64,000 nt of DNA from Cherax quadricarinatus (Eukaryota > Arthropoda > Malacostraca > Decapoda > Parastacidae), in assembly GCF_038502225.1 (NCBI RefSeq), contig NC_091292.1, forward strand, positions 101,782,664 to 101,846,663, in the 5' to 3' direction. Made by a program: the position numbers and the translations under genes. Positions 11,701 through 26,700 of this stretch are shown piece after piece. Within the stretch, counting starts at the first letter, position 1, and each line of letters begins with the position of its first letter. The notes beneath the pieces are model-generated. The model did no database searches and was not told the DNA's origin. It was given only the letters and a program-made list of their open reading frames with translations.

Positions 11701-14700
11701 TATTTGCTGTATTTGGTCAGTCCTATATGTATTAGAACCTAAGATTTTTAAGGAAAATTATACACAAAGTATGTACATGCATTATTTATAGTGAAGCAAA
11801 CTTGATTACCATGTACGTATACAAAGAAAGATACATATGATTCAATAAAGAGGAATTAATTATCTTATACAAAGGTAATTTCCAGATAGTTCCTAATGGA
11901 GGAAGCTTTAATTTTCATTGAGACTATTCATTATGGAAAATAACTAGAAATCATGAAAAATAGATAAAAATACAAAAAATCTGAAAAGAGACAGTTTTAT
12001 CATGATACAAGGTTGTTTTCTCTTGTCTGTTTCTTCCCTGTCTTAGGTGCCTCTTACAGTATATTTAACTTATACAACTCTCATAACCATCAGTGAAAGC
12101 TGTATATATAGTATTTTTTCACATTGTGGGGATAAATTGATGCAACAAACAGTGTCATCATGACTGTTTTCCATTCTGAGAGAAAGAGTTTTTTTTGCCC
12201 CAAAAAATCGCTGAACTATAGTTTTGCATTTTCACCATTTTCGGCTGGATTTTCAAAATTCATTAAAATCACACCAGGCGTACCATTTTCTATGCTGATT
12301 CAGAATATATACTTGAAAATATAAAATGAGATCATTTTAGCATTATACAAGGCCTTAACATTTATTGAAATTTCTTTTAGTATCTAAAGCTAAAATTGAA
12401 CTATCTACCATTATATGTTAAAAGAATTAAAAAAATAGTTGCTTCTTTACAGTAATTTCCAATTTGTGTCAGTGTGGTGCTGTAGTAGCAAAATATGTTT
12501 GCAACATTTTATGCAAAATAAAAGCATCATGCTTTCCTTCATTATTCCTTCAAGGGGTTGCTTAGATGTAGGTTAAGAACTTATGTTGCAGGGAATTATA
12601 GATACCATTTTTTTCCTAGGATCAAACCCAGTTCCTTTCATTCCCCAGGCACAGTATGACTCCTACAGGTTTAGTGCTTCTCCTTAATATAATAATTATT
12701 TTTTCTTTACAGTAAACGTTCTTATAAAGAAAGAAAAATCATAGTACTGTGATTGAAACAATTCACAAATAACCCACACTTAGGAGAGGGAACTTACCAG
12801 TATGTGGATGTTTCAGTACATTCTGAACCATTGTCAAGTCAAGTGAGGACCTGACGTTGGTCAAGGATGGAGTGAAGTGTCGTCATAAGTTTCCTGTTCT
12901 AAGTGCACAGCACTGTATGATAATGGGTTTAGTGTCTAGTTTTTATTATAAAAATAATAATCTTCTAAGTGCCAAGTTATTTGCAAATCATACCTTGTAG
13001 ATCAAAGTTGATTACAAAGATCAAAATAAACCTGCATGAATCTGTCAATAATTTGGTGATTTACCATCACTTGGCAGGAATTTCTCTGTAAATTTTTTCT
13101 CTTTTTTGCAGTTCCTGGAAGGTGCTATCCTGTGAAAGAGTATTTTCTAGAAGATGTGCTAAAATAGTAAGTACAGTAGGGCCCCGCTTTACGGCATTTC
13201 ACTTTACGGCGTTTCACTTTACGGCGTTCCGCTAATACGGTCATTTCAAATTATGACCAAAACTCGCTATGCGGCTCCCCCCACCTGACTTTCTAATACG
13301 GTCACCGTGCCCCACCCTGTTTGTTTACATTCTCCGTGATCTCAGTAAGCACTAAGTCTCTCCATTTTGTCTGGAAACTCCAAAATTTCAAATGTTTTTA
13401 AAAGTTATTTCATATTTTATATATACTCTGATAATTATACTTATGTATACCTGTACCTAAATAAACTTACACACTGTGCTGGCGTGCAGGTACACATTAA
13501 AATCAGTAAGAGTGTCTTATGTCTCCAGGCGTCATATTAGTAATGATAATAATAATCATCGAGTCATTTAAATGTCGTATATTACGTTAATATACACATT
13601 TTCATTAATCCATCTATGATATTTTTTCAAAATTATATAATAAACACGATGCATAATATATAAATAAGATAAATACACCCCACAGTAGAATAAATAAACA
13701 TAAATGTGAGATGTGGTAGCAGACGACTTGCACAAGTGACGCCATATTAGAAATGATAATAATAATAATAACAATACTCACCGAGTCTCATTAAATGTCG
13801 TATATTACGTTAATATACACATTTTCATTAATCCATCGATGATATTTTTTTCAAAACTATATAATAAACACGATACATAACATAAAAAGATGATAAATAC
13901 ACCCCACAATAGAATAAATAAATATAAATATAAGATGTGGGAGCCAGATAACTTGTACAAGTGACGGCAAGAATAACATTTTCTCTAATCTAACATAAGA
14001 GAAAATGTGTTACTGGGGGCAACTGTAGAAAATTATTCCTTTCGTATGTATGTAAGTAAGTTTATTCAGGTATACACAAATACAGTTACATAGATTATCA
14101 TACATAACAACATATGTGTAGAGAACCTAGGATAACCCAAAAAAGTCAGTGTGACTTATTTCCATTGCCTTCACTCAGAGCTTCATTTCTTCTCAAAATG
14201 ATGTTACATGAGAATGGGAGTGTTCTTCTTTATTTATTCTACCGTATCAATGTAGAGACAACCTGTACACAATGTAACTTGTACACAAACCAGACGTGTA
14301 CACTGTTTGTTTACAAAACTTACCTTCGCCTGGTTTGTTTACATAACTCTGCGCCTGTCCCCTCTCATGTACTCATTCTTTCTCTCTCTCATTTATTTGT
14401 TTTATCTCATTTACTTACTCCTGACCCTACATTAAGACTACAAATATTTTAAGGTAAGTAATGAGTGAACTGTATATACATTTTATCGCTCTGGGATGCT
14501 TAAATATCATAGAATATATGTGTGGGTGGGGTGGCCTGGTATGGTAGCCTGGCTGACTACCATACATACCACACTTGATTTTTTACAATAAATACTACTC
14601 ATCTCACCCTATATTTTAAGGTAAGTAATGAGTGAACTGTATATACATTTTATCGCTCTGGGATGCTTAAATATCATAGAATAGTATGTGTGGGTGGGGT

Positions 14701-17700
14701 GGCCTGGTATGGTAGCCTGGCTGATTACCTTACATACCACACTTGATTTCTTACAATAAATACTACTTGTCTCACCCTAGATTAAGACTATAAATATTTT
14801 AAGGTAAGTAATGAGTCCACTATCTGTGTAGTGTACTTTTTTATTGTTTTTTGATGCCTGGTTCTATTGCTAACTTAATATATGTTAGTGTAAACTTGTT
14901 ATCTAGTGTTTGTATGCATTTATAAGTGGAAAAAAAGGGTGTTCCACTTTACGGCGGTTTCCGCTTTACGGCGGTAGCCTGGAACCTAACCTGCCGTATA
15001 AGTGGGGCCCTACTGTATTGATAAAATATCTTCATTATTTATAGACAGTGTATGTGTTAAACAGTTTAGCAAGAGAATGTCATGGGGAAATTGGCAGTCA
15101 CTGAAGAGATATATTTTTTTATGAATAATTAAGACCTATTATATTTTTGAAAGATGATTCAGCAGCAACTGAAGTTAACTTTTTCATATATGCAGAAAGT
15201 ATTTGACTGTTAACCCTTTCACACACTCTTGCATAGACCTGTCTTAATCATAGCACCCTTAGTTGTACTGTGATTGGCAAATTTTGGCCTAGACATGAGA
15301 GAATTGGTATGTGAAGAAAAAAATCCTGCCCCATGCAGCACATAGTATGAACAGCTAGTGTTGATTAACCCTTTCAGGGTCAACAGGCCCTCTCAGAGAC
15401 TTGTTCTCAGGGTCGCCCAAATTTCAAAAAAAAAAAAAAAATCGAAGATAGAGAATCTTTTCCCGATCATAATGACACCAAAAGTATGAAATTTGATGGA
15501 AAACTTACAGAATTATGCTCTCGCAAAGTTAGCGGTCTCGATGATCTTTACACATAGGCGATTTTGCCCACTTTGAACCCTATTTTCAGCCAATTCCACT
15601 GTACTAGTTGACAAAAATCATGAATATTTTGCTAGAACTTCATTTTTTCTATCAAATGAGTGCAAAAAAAACACCCATTTACCAATTTCAACTATCCAAT
15701 ACAGTGGTCAGAATTTAGCAATTTTGCCAATTTCACACAAATTTCAAAAGATGGCAATTTCCAAATAGGGTCCAGAATAAACAAGAAAGACATTCCTGGC
15801 ACTAAAATGACATTTCCTCTGTTCATTAGTCACGTCCCAACGCCCCTCTTATATTCTTTTGCTTTCCACTTTGAATTTTTATTCTCACAAAAAATAGATT
15901 TACTGTTATGCAGACTACTGCATTAGTGTAAAAAATGGTATAAATAATATCGGCGCACTTGTGAAAGAATATTAGACTCACCAGTTGACGTGTATTGGAC
16001 GCTTAGCATGATTTGTTTACTTTTGAACTTTGGTAAAAATTGAACATTTCTGCTACGTTGAGCTCAATTTCAAGGTACTTTTCATTGTAAAATCAGTCAA
16101 AATCATCTCAATTTCTGTAATATGTCTTCCATTCTATAGAATGAGACCAGGAAAACTAGAATACAACAATAAATACCATTTTTTTTTTTATCAGTTGCTA
16201 AATCGTAAGACACACTAGTGAAATTGATATGATTTTGGTTGGTTTCAGACCGGCAGTAGCAAAGATACTCAATTTTTTGTCAATTTTCTTGGGGAATGGT
16301 AGGGTCCCCTCTACCCTCCCTCAGTTTATTTGATGGGTTTTTACTAGCTCTGCTTCAATTATTGAGACAGCCTAAACCATGACCAATCATTTTTGGTTAT
16401 ATCTTATTAAACAAGAGATAGGATAAAGCTTCAGTATATTTGGGTTGATGAGTTCAAAATAGAAGGAAAGCAGTATATAGGAAAGGCCTGGGGACATGAT
16501 TAATGAACAGAGGAAACGTTGCTTTAGTGGCTGGAATGACTATGGTGTTTATTTTACACTCTTGTTTATGAATTGTAATTTGTTCAAATTTGTATAACCT
16601 CTGCTAAACTACTGACTTCTTGGCACTTTATAGAGTAGTTCTGATAGTTGAATGGGCAGTTTCTTGCGCTCAATCAATAGAATGAAATTGGGTTGGTTTG
16701 AGCAATGAAATGGTCTAAAACGAGCTCAAAGTGGGTGATATCACTGATTCATAAATTTTTCCCAGATCTCCTACTTCAGGTTTGTGTAATTCCGTAAGTT
16801 TCCCATCAAATCTCAAATTTTTTGTATCATTACATTCCGAAAAAAATTATCTACCATTTTAGAGTTTTTTTTTATCATGAAAGTAAAAGGGTTAATTTGA
16901 TAAGTTGTGGAAAACTTTAACAAAAATTATTAGCACTCAAATACTTTCCATTTCAGCACTAACTACCAAACTCCTGAAATGGTGAAAGCTAGCAAGGAAC
17001 TAGAACAGCGGCAGAGTGGCCAGAAGACAGCGACTGCATGGACACAACAACTATCACAACAAATTCTGAGCAATGTGTCAGCAGCATCAGCACTAGCATC
17101 ACCTAACAAAATATCTAATACTTCTCAATCAAAGAATCAGGGTACTTTTTTATTAGTCAAGTTTAATGTTATCAGTATACTAAGACCCAACTTTAAAATT
17201 TCACTATGTAATGAAATATTTGGTTTTATGTTAAACCACATTATGTTGATTATAACATGTGTTTTTTTTTCTAACACGTTGGCTATTTCCCACTGAGGTA
17301 GGGTGACCCAAAAAGAAAGAAAAAAACTTTCATCATCATTCAACACTTTCACCATTACTGATACATAATCACTGTCTTTGTAGAGGTGCTCAGGTATGAC
17401 AGTTTAGACATCCCACTAAACTGCCAATATCTTAAACCCCTCCTTTAAAGTGCAGGCATTGTACTTCCCATTTCCAGGACTCAAGTCCGGCTAACTGGTT
17501 TCCCTGAATCCCTTCACAAAATATTACCCTGCACACACTCCAACAGCTCGTCAGGTCCCAAAAACAATTCGTCTCCATTCACTCCTATCTAATATGCTCA
17601 CGCATGCTTGCTGGAAGTCCAAACCCCTCGCCCACAAAACTTTCTTTGCCCCTTCCCTTCAAGCTTTTCGGGGATGACCCCTACCCCGCCTTCCTTCCGC

Positions 17701-20700
17701 AACAGATTTATATGCTCTCCAAGTCATTCTACTTTGTTCCATTCTCTCTAAATGACCAGACTGCCTCAACAGCCCCTCTTCATCCCTCTGACTAATACTT
17801 TTAGTAACTCCACACCTCCTCCTAATTTCCACACTATGAATTCTCTGCATAATATTTACACCGCATATTGCCCTTAGACATGACATCTACACTGCCTCCA
17901 GTCACCTCCTCGCTGCAGCATTTGCAACCCATGCTTCACACCCATATAAGAGTGTTGGTACCACTATCTCTTGTACACACACTTCTTTGCCTCCATGTAT
18001 AACATTCTTTGTCTCCACAGATACCTCAACACACCATTCACCCTTTTCCCTTCATCAGTTCTATGGTTTACCTCATCCTTCATAAACCCATCCACTGACA
18101 GGTCAACTCCCAAATATCTGAAAACATTCACTTCTTCCATACTCCCTCCCTCCAATGTGATATCCAATTTTTCTTTATCTAAATTGTTTGATACCCTCAT
18201 CAAATTGCACTAACCTTTGCAACTTTTCTTTAGAATCCCCCAGAAGCCCTGTATCATCAGCAAAAAGCAACTGTCAACTCCCATTTTGTATTTGATTCCC
18301 TATAATTTAATCCCACCCCTCTCCCCAACACTAGCATTTACTTCTTTTACAACCCCATCTATAAATATGTTAAACAACCATGGTGACATTACACCTCCCT
18401 GTCTAAAACCTACTTTTACTAGGAAGTAATCTCACTCTCTCCTACACACCCTAACCAGAGCCTCACTATCCTCAAAAACTCTTTACAGCATTTAGCAACA
18501 TCTGCCACATTTCTCCATTATCCACTCTGTCATATGCCTTTTCTGAATCCATAAATGCAATGAAAACTTCCCTACCTGTTTCAATGTAAACACCTGATCT
18601 ACACACCCCCTACTCATTCTAAAGCCTCCTTGCTCATCTGCAATATTGCTCTCTGTCTTACCTCTAATTCTTTCAATAATAACCCTTCCATACACTTTAC
18701 CTGGTATACTCCGTGAACTTATTCCCCTACAATTTTTACAATCTCTCTTGTCCCACTTTCCCTTATATAAAAGAATTATACATGCTCTCTGCCAATCCCT
18801 AGGTACCTTCCCCTCTTTCATACATTTATTAAACAAAAATACCAACAACCCCAACATTATATCTCCTCCTGCTTTTAACATTTCTCTCATGATCTCATCA
18901 GTTCCAGCTGCTTCACCCCCTTTCATTCTGCATAATGCCTCATGCACATCCCCCACACTCATATCCTGCTCTTCTTCACTCCTAAAAGATGTTATTCCTT
19001 CCTGACCAGTGCATGAAATTACTGCTTCCCTTTCTTCATCGACATTTAAAAGTTCCTCAAAATACTCCCGCCATTTACCCAATACCTACGGCTCCCCATC
19101 TAATAATTCCCCTACTCTGTTTTGACTAAGAGGACCTTGAACTCTGCTTGGAAGAAACTGTGGCCACAGTGTGTAGAAGAAAGGGGTTTTGAAGGGTTTG
19201 GGGCTAACCCTGAGAAGTGCATGCCAGTTGTGGAATCCATTGTGGCATTGGGGAAGTCCTTGGGGTTGGAGGTTAGTGGTGAGGATGTGGAAGAGTTGGT
19301 GGAGGAGGACAGTGAAGAACTAACCACTGATGAGCTGCAAGATCATCTTCAACAACAAGAGGCCAGACCTGAGGAAACTGCTTCAGAGGAGGTGGGAGAG
19401 AGAAATTGAGGAAGTTGTCTACTTCAAAAATTAAGGAAATGTGTGCAAAGTGGGTTGAACTGCAAACCTTTACAGATGAAAATCACCCTGACACAACTAC
19501 TGCAAGCCATGTTGGCAACCTGTACAGTGACAACGTTATGGCCCATTTTAGGAAAGTCTTAAAGGAACGGGAGGTACAGAGCTCTATGGACAGATTTGTT
19601 GTGCGACAGAGGTCCAGTGACTCAAGCTGGTCCTTATATTTTTTTATTAACACACTGGCCGATTCCCACCAAGGCAGGGTGGCCCAAAAAAGAAAAACTT
19701 TCACCATCATTCACTCCGTCACTATCTTGCCAGAAGGGTGCTTTACACTACAGTTTTTAAACTGCAACATTAACACCCCTCCTTCAGAGTGCAGGCACTG
19801 TACTTCCGGCCTGCCGGTTTCCCTGAATCCCTTCATAAATGTTACTTTGCTCACACTCCAACAGCACGTCAAGTATTAAAAACTATTTGTCTCCATTCAC
19901 TCCTATCAAACACGCTCACGCATGCCTGCTGGAAGTCCAAGCCCCTCGCACACAAAACCTCCTTTACCCCCTCCCTCCAACCTTTCCTAGGCCGACCCCT
20001 ACCCCGCCTTCCTTCCACTACAGACTGATACACTCTTGAAGTCATTCTGTTTTGCTCCATTCTCTCTACATGTCCAAACCACCTCAACAACCCTTCCTCA
20101 GCCCTCTGGACAACAGTTTTGGTAATCCCGCACCTCCTCCTAACTTCCAAACTACGAATTCTCTGCATTATATTCACACCACACATTGCCCTCAGACATG
20201 ACATCTCCACTGCCTCCAGCCTTCTCCTCGCTGCAACATTCATCACCCATGCTTCACACCCATATAAGAGCGTTGGTAAAACTATACTCTCATACATTCC
20301 CCTCTTTGCCTCCACGGACAAAGTTCTTTGTCTCCACAGACTCCTAAGTGCACCACTCACCCTTTTCCCTTTATCAATTCTGTGATTCACCTCATCTTTC
20401 ATAGACCCATCCACTGACACGTCCACTCCCAAATATCTGAATACATTCGCCTCCTCCATACTCTCTCCAATCTGATATATCCAATCTTTCATCACCTAAT
20501 CTTTTTGTTATCCTCATAACCTTACTCTTTCCTGTATTCACTTTTAATTTTCTTCTTTTGCATACCCTATCAGATTCATCCACCAACCTCTGCAACTTCT
20601 CTTCAGAATCTCCCAAGAGCACAGTGTCATCAGCAAAGAGCAACTGTGACAACTCCTACTTTATGTGTGATTCTTTATCTCTTAACTCCATGCCTCTTGC

Positions 20701-23700
20701 CAAGACCCTCGCATTTACTTCTCTTACAACCCCATCTATAAATATATTAAACAACCATGGTGACATCGCACATCCTTGTCTAAGGCCTACTTTTGCTGGG
20801 AAATAATCTCCCTCTTTCCTACATACTCTAACTTGAGCCTAACTATCCTCATAAAAACTCTTCACTGCTTTCAGTAACCTACCTCCTACACCATACACCT
20901 GCAACATCTGCCACATTGCCCCCCTATCCACCTTGTCATACGCCTTTTCCAAATCCATAAATGCCACAAAAACCTCTTTAGCCTTATCTAAATACTGTTC
21001 AGTGTGATAATAAAATAAATAATAAAATTATATGTTTCACTGTAAATACCTGGTCCACACACCCCCTACCTTTCCTAAAGCCTCCTTGTTCATCTGCTAT
21101 CCTATTCTCCGTCTTACTCTTAATTCTTTCAATAATAACTTTACCATACACTTTACCAGGTATACTTAACAGACTTCTTCTTTCTTTCTTTCAACACACC
21201 GGCCGTATCCCACTGAGGCGGGGTGGCCCAAAAGGAAAAACGAAAGTTTCTCCTTTCAAATTTAGTAATATATACAGGAGAAAAGGTTACTAGCCCCTTG
21301 CTCCTGGCATTTTAGTCGCCTCTTACAACACGCATGGCTTACGGAGGAAGAATTCTGGTCCACTTCCCCATGGAGATAAGAGGAAATAAACAAGAACAAG
21401 AACTAGAAAGAAAATAGAAGAAAACCCAGAGGGGTATGTATATATATGCTTGTACATGTATGTGTAGTGTGACATAAGTGTAAGTAGAAGTAGCAAGACA
21501 TACCTGAAATCTTGCATGTTTATGAAACAGAAGGACACCAGCAATCCTACCATCATGTAAAACAATTACAGGCTTTCATTTTACACTCACTTGGCAGAAC
21601 GGTAGTACCTCCCTGGGCGGTTGCTGTTTACCAACCTACTACCTAAAACTCAAAAGACTTCTTTCCCTATAATTTTTTGCACTCTCTTTTGTCCCCTTTG
21701 CCTTTATACAAAGGAACTATGCATGCTCTCTGCCAATCCCTAGTTACCTTATCCTCTTCCATACATTTATTAAATAATTGCACCAACTACTCCAAAACTA
21801 TATCCCCACCTGCTTTTAACATTTCTATCTTTATCCCATCAAGCTGGTCCTAGTGGCATTAAAAGAAGAAGGGAAGTAACCCCAGAAAAGGACTTGCTAC
21901 CTCAAGTCCTAATGGAAGGGGGATTCCCCTTCTAAACAATAACTTCCACACACTCCCCTCCTCCTGTCCCATCAATCATCACCAGATCTTCAATAAAGGT
22001 AAGTGTCATGTATTCTATTCTTAGTGGAGTAGTAATTGTGCATGTCTTCTTCAGTTTGTGTGTATTAAAATTAATATTTCATGTGGTAAAAAAAAAAAAA
22101 ATTTTTTCATGCTTTGGGGTGTCAGGAACGGATTAATTTGATTTCCATTATTTCTTATGGGGACAATTAATTCGGCTGACGATAATTTCGGCTTATGATG
22201 AGCTCTCAGGAACGGATTAATATCATAAGATGGGGGTCCTCTGTATAGGAGTCACTGATGTAAGTAGACGTTCTTTATTTGTTCGTTACCCCTGTTTATT
22301 CCGTCTCTTTTCTTTCCGCCTACATTCGCTCTTGTCTTCTCTTGAGTTACCACCTCTCTATGTTCATGTAGCGTCTCACTTTCCCTGCCCCCTTGGGAAG
22401 TTCCGGCTGCTCATGTTTGTTCTTTCCGACTGCCAGGCGCGAAAGCCCAACTGCCTTCAGTGGCTTCCCTCTCTTTTTCTTGACCACTTCCACTCTCATT
22501 CTCATGCCATTACAGTATACATCGACGGTTGTAAGTCGGATTCGCAGCAGTGTTTCCGGACATTGTCGTGTGAGGGCATTTATTACCCTCGGCTAGCATT
22601 TTTACAGCTGAATTGTATTCCATTCTTGTAACACTTATCCATATTGCGTCTCTGCCTGTGTCACCATTTGTGGTCGTTTCAGACTTCCTTAGTGCTTTAC
22701 AGGCTAAGCAGAAATTTGATACACCTCACCCATTAGTTTTTCGTATCCAACTTTGGTCCCTGGTCATGTTTACGTACGGGGCAATGAACAGGCAGACACT
22801 GCTGCACGGTCAGCAGTACATGACCTCCAAGTTTCATATAGCCATAATATGTCATACAGAATTTTTAAGTGGTTTTACTCTAATAAATTCCATGTTTAAC
22901 TGGGTCATGAATGTTGAAATAAATTTTTAGTATTTTAGAGAGCAGAGACAGTCTTAAATACTGCCATAGATATGATAGAAATCTGATTACGGGGAACGTA
23001 AAGCAAAAAATATTCATGCATTCACGTGTCACTGATAAATTTAAGCCAATATCAAGGTCATGGCAGTGGAAATCGAGAGGGATAATGTCAGGTCCAGTTA
23101 TGTCTTTTCTGAAGGTTAGAACATTTTGATAATGTACCCTACTGAGAGAGCCAGCAACTACAGACAAATCCTAGGTCATAATTCATGTCAGGGATCTTCA
23201 TCTTGGCCGTCTCAACAAGCTGACATCTATGAAGGCTTGAATACTCGAGCATATCTACCATGTAAAGAAAAATAGAATCAACGCAAAAATGAGAAAGGTT
23301 TAGGAAGACATTAGCAGGAATGAGAAAGTCCCTCAGTGACCACTGAGAAAAGTTAGAACTTCACCGAGTGAGATATAAACAAAGAAAGCGACTACATTTC
23401 TGTGGCTTCACTATGTCCGTGATTTTTTTCCTCTGGTATACTGGTGCATGGTTCTGCTGTCTTTCAACCATCTCATGTTACTCTTAACAATTTCACTACC
23501 TTCTTGCTGTCTTTCAACCATCTCATGTTACTCTTAACAATTTCACTACCTTCTTCAAGCTAAATGGGGATCTTAACACCCAACATTTTTACTTCATGTT
23601 CATGGCCTCTTCTCTCAGATATCCATTAAGGGAGGCTCGTTGATGTCAATAAGGTACTCTTGATTCAAGGATTTGCACCTGCTCTTCCTTTTTCTGGACT

Positions 23701-26700
23701 GAAAGAAATTACCTTCAATTCTCTCAAGTGCTGTATGGCCATTATGGGTTTAGTACTCTCATTAATGTAATAATCTCTGGGACAGCCTTTTAGTTTATTG
23801 TTTTCTGCAAACTGTGCACAGTACATTGAGATGTAGTGTGTTTATTAATGTATGTATAGAATGTTGGGCAATTTTTTGCTAAAAATGGTCTAAACAGGAT
23901 AATTTATTGTAGTGATCATGTTCCGAGAGGAGAGGGTAGTTTGAGATTTTAAAAATGGTGAAAGACACCGTCATGTAAAGGGTGAGTTTAAACTAGAAGC
24001 TGTAGGCTATGCTTCTCTGGTTTTCTGTGTTATTTCAAGTGATTGGTGCTGCTGTATGGTGTATTTGAGATAACTTCGTATATCTTTCTACAGAACTGGA
24101 TAACACATTAAAAGAAGAAATGGACAGCTGCATCCAGGAGGCTTTCCTAAGTGGTTCTGATGAAGCTTTCTCCCAAATGATGTACTTAATCATGTCTGAG
24201 AATGTCTCTCCAGACTATCAGGTCATTATTGCAATGGTCTATAATTTGTACATGTCTTAGAGTTGAATTTTCAAGTTTAAACTAAAATTGTCACAAGAAT
24301 AATTAAAATTGAACACATCACAATATGTATGTTAAAGTAGAAATTCTAGCTGTAGAATTTTTGTACATTATGACAGCATTCAGAAACGTGGGCAACACCC
24401 CTCATGGTTGCTTCTGGCCGTGGTCGAGTAGACGTAGTTGAGCAACTTCTGGCTCTGGGGTCATCTCTCACCCTGCGTGCTGCAAATGATTGGACAGCTG
24501 CTAGTTGGGCGAAATCTACAGGGCAGCAAGAAGCTTTAGATTTATTGCATGCATATAGGTGAGATAAAATGCTGCAAAATACAATCTGAAAGTTGCTTAA
24601 ATGGAGATTAATAAAATATCATATATTTAACTTCTTTGCTTAAACTTGCATGTTCTTAAAGTGGAGCACACTATTCCTTTTTAGAGTATACACAAAGCTT
24701 TTTTATTATGAATTAGTGCCTGTGAAGGAGTAGATCTGCTATCTCTGACTGGCAAAGGAAGTCCTGCTCCAGTCAAAGGACTGCGGGGATTGACACCTGT
24801 TACACCCACCCCAGAGCTGAGTGCAGAAGACAAGAGGATGCTTGACTCTTACCACCACTCTGTGTCAGATGAGATTGTTGATGTTGATTTGGTTCATGCT
24901 CTCTGCTATAAACTCCATACTGACCAACCTCCAGGTTATGCCACACCTTATATTTTTTATCTATTGTATGTATTATGTTTATGAAGATATATTTTTTAAA
25001 TTGCCTTAGCAAGTTTTAACAAATGGGATACTAGAAGAAGCAAGTTAGCTATACATATACCTGGGAGAAAGGAGTATCAAGACTAAATAGCTACCCACCA
25101 TATCATATCAAGGAAAGTGTTTTAGAAATAATAAATATATTCTGAAATGATAATGAGACCCCTTAATTCTTTCCTTGGTGCAGGTGCAATTTTGATTTTT
25201 CTGCCGGGGTATGATGACATAGTGACCTTGAGGGATCGCATTATAGCTGAGGAAAAGCAGTACCTCATTGGGGGCAAATATTGTCTCTTTTGTTTGCACT
25301 CCAGTATGCAGGTAGGTGTTTTCTTATGATTGGTTTGGAGTTTGTGGTAGGATGATGTGAACATGTGCAAAGAATAAGAAATTAAAAGTTTGTTTTGTGG
25401 TACAACGCATATGGTAATTCACAAATAAGCCACACAAAGGAAACTTTAACTTATGTGTCTAGTTAATAGTCAGACTTGGACCATTAAAACAAGTCACATA
25501 CCGAAGTGTGAAGGGAAGGTTATCAGAATATATGTATACAAGAGGGGGACAGAGACCAAATCATCATCATTAGTTTCAGTCTCCTGTGTGCAAGTTATTT
25601 ATGTATTGTTCCAGTCATGGTATTGTGCCTTTTATTCTCTACACAGTAATTCAGAGAGGAAGAGAGGGTTTCTGAGGTGGTTTAGTCGTGTAGAAACAGA
25701 AGGTTGAAAAGAGTTTTTTATAATTTTAGGTTGAGCAGAAGGTGGTGTAGGGAATATACGATGAAGGGTTGGAAGGTGTGAAAGAGGTATACACCAAGCA
25801 TTTGCATATGTTAAAGTGAAATTAATGAAGGAGATTAGTTTCTGTGATTTAACTTCCTGTTATAGTGTGAGCATGGTAGTATCTAGGAAGGGATTAAGGA
25901 AAACCATTTAGTTATCATTATTAATCCATTTTTTTATTTGAACAAATTTTATTTATTCTCAGTCAAGTGACCAAAAGCGAGTTTTCCGACCTGCCCCACC
26001 AGGAGTTCGGAAGATTATACTGTCTACAAACATCGCAGAGACCAGTGTAACAATCAATGATGTTGTCTATGTTATTGATGCTGGTAAAGTTAAAGAGGTC
26101 AGTCATTAATAAATTAAATAAAATTCTTATTTGTGTTAAATTATTCATTCTATGTAGTCAGAGAAATATTGCTGCAGGCCAGAGATTTGCAAAATGTTTT
26201 TGGCCAAAAAAATTCTCCTCGGCATTCAGCCAAAAGTATTATGGTTGGCCCCAGCTTACAAACACCCCAAGTTGTATACAACTGCATTCACAGGTGGGAC
26301 ACTTTGTAAGGCAGTAAAATTTTACAACCTTTAAGCTGTCGTACAAACATGTGAAGCATCACTATTCTTTGTAGTAGTATTTTTTATTTAAACAACCCAC
26401 TTGTAGGTGGAAAAGCTGAAAATCCAATTTCTTTGTAAGTTGGAGCCTGTTTATACTGGCAAAAAGTGTAATACTGAAATTCTTTTAATGATCAATTTAG
26501 TATAGTATCCTTTCTTAAAGTAGCTAAATTTCTTTACGAGTAGTTATCTCTGCAACTTTATTCTTGTATTTAACTTGTGTCATTTCTTGTCAGATGAGTT
26601 ATGACTCAATGGTAGGCGTTTCTTGTCTGCGTGCAGTGTGGATCTCTCAGGCATCTAGTCAGCAGCGTCGTGGTCGAGCAGGAAGGTGCCAACCTGGTAT

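Larger units (their letters stand above)
19635..21838 (-). mobile_element. RTE-like LINE, 5'-truncated, antisense, inserted in Tigger relic
   Basis: It is flanked by tcaagctggtcct (13 bp, exact) at 19622-19634 and 21839-21851. It is young: closely similar to the copies at 891 and 6630. It is broken by a SINE at about 21175-21645 and by a roughly 27-bp tail-like insertion at about 21002. Confidence 0.9.
19123..22243 (+). mobile_element. Tigger (pogo-type) relic, 5' part missing, interrupted by an RTE
   Basis: 19123-19634 and 21852-22243 are the C-terminal coding region and 3' end of a Tigger element of the same lineage as 44637-46967. The right end reads gggggtcctctgta, a mutated terminal repeat. 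The middle is occupied by an RTE inserted at a 13-bp duplication. The left terminal repeat and all upstream transposase are absent. Confidence 0.8.

Noticed and set aside
14114..14452. 112-codon frame in family T as a transposase
   Set aside because: Low-complexity hydrophobic sequence without a DDE or DNA-binding motif; the related copy at 59882 does not preserve it clearly.
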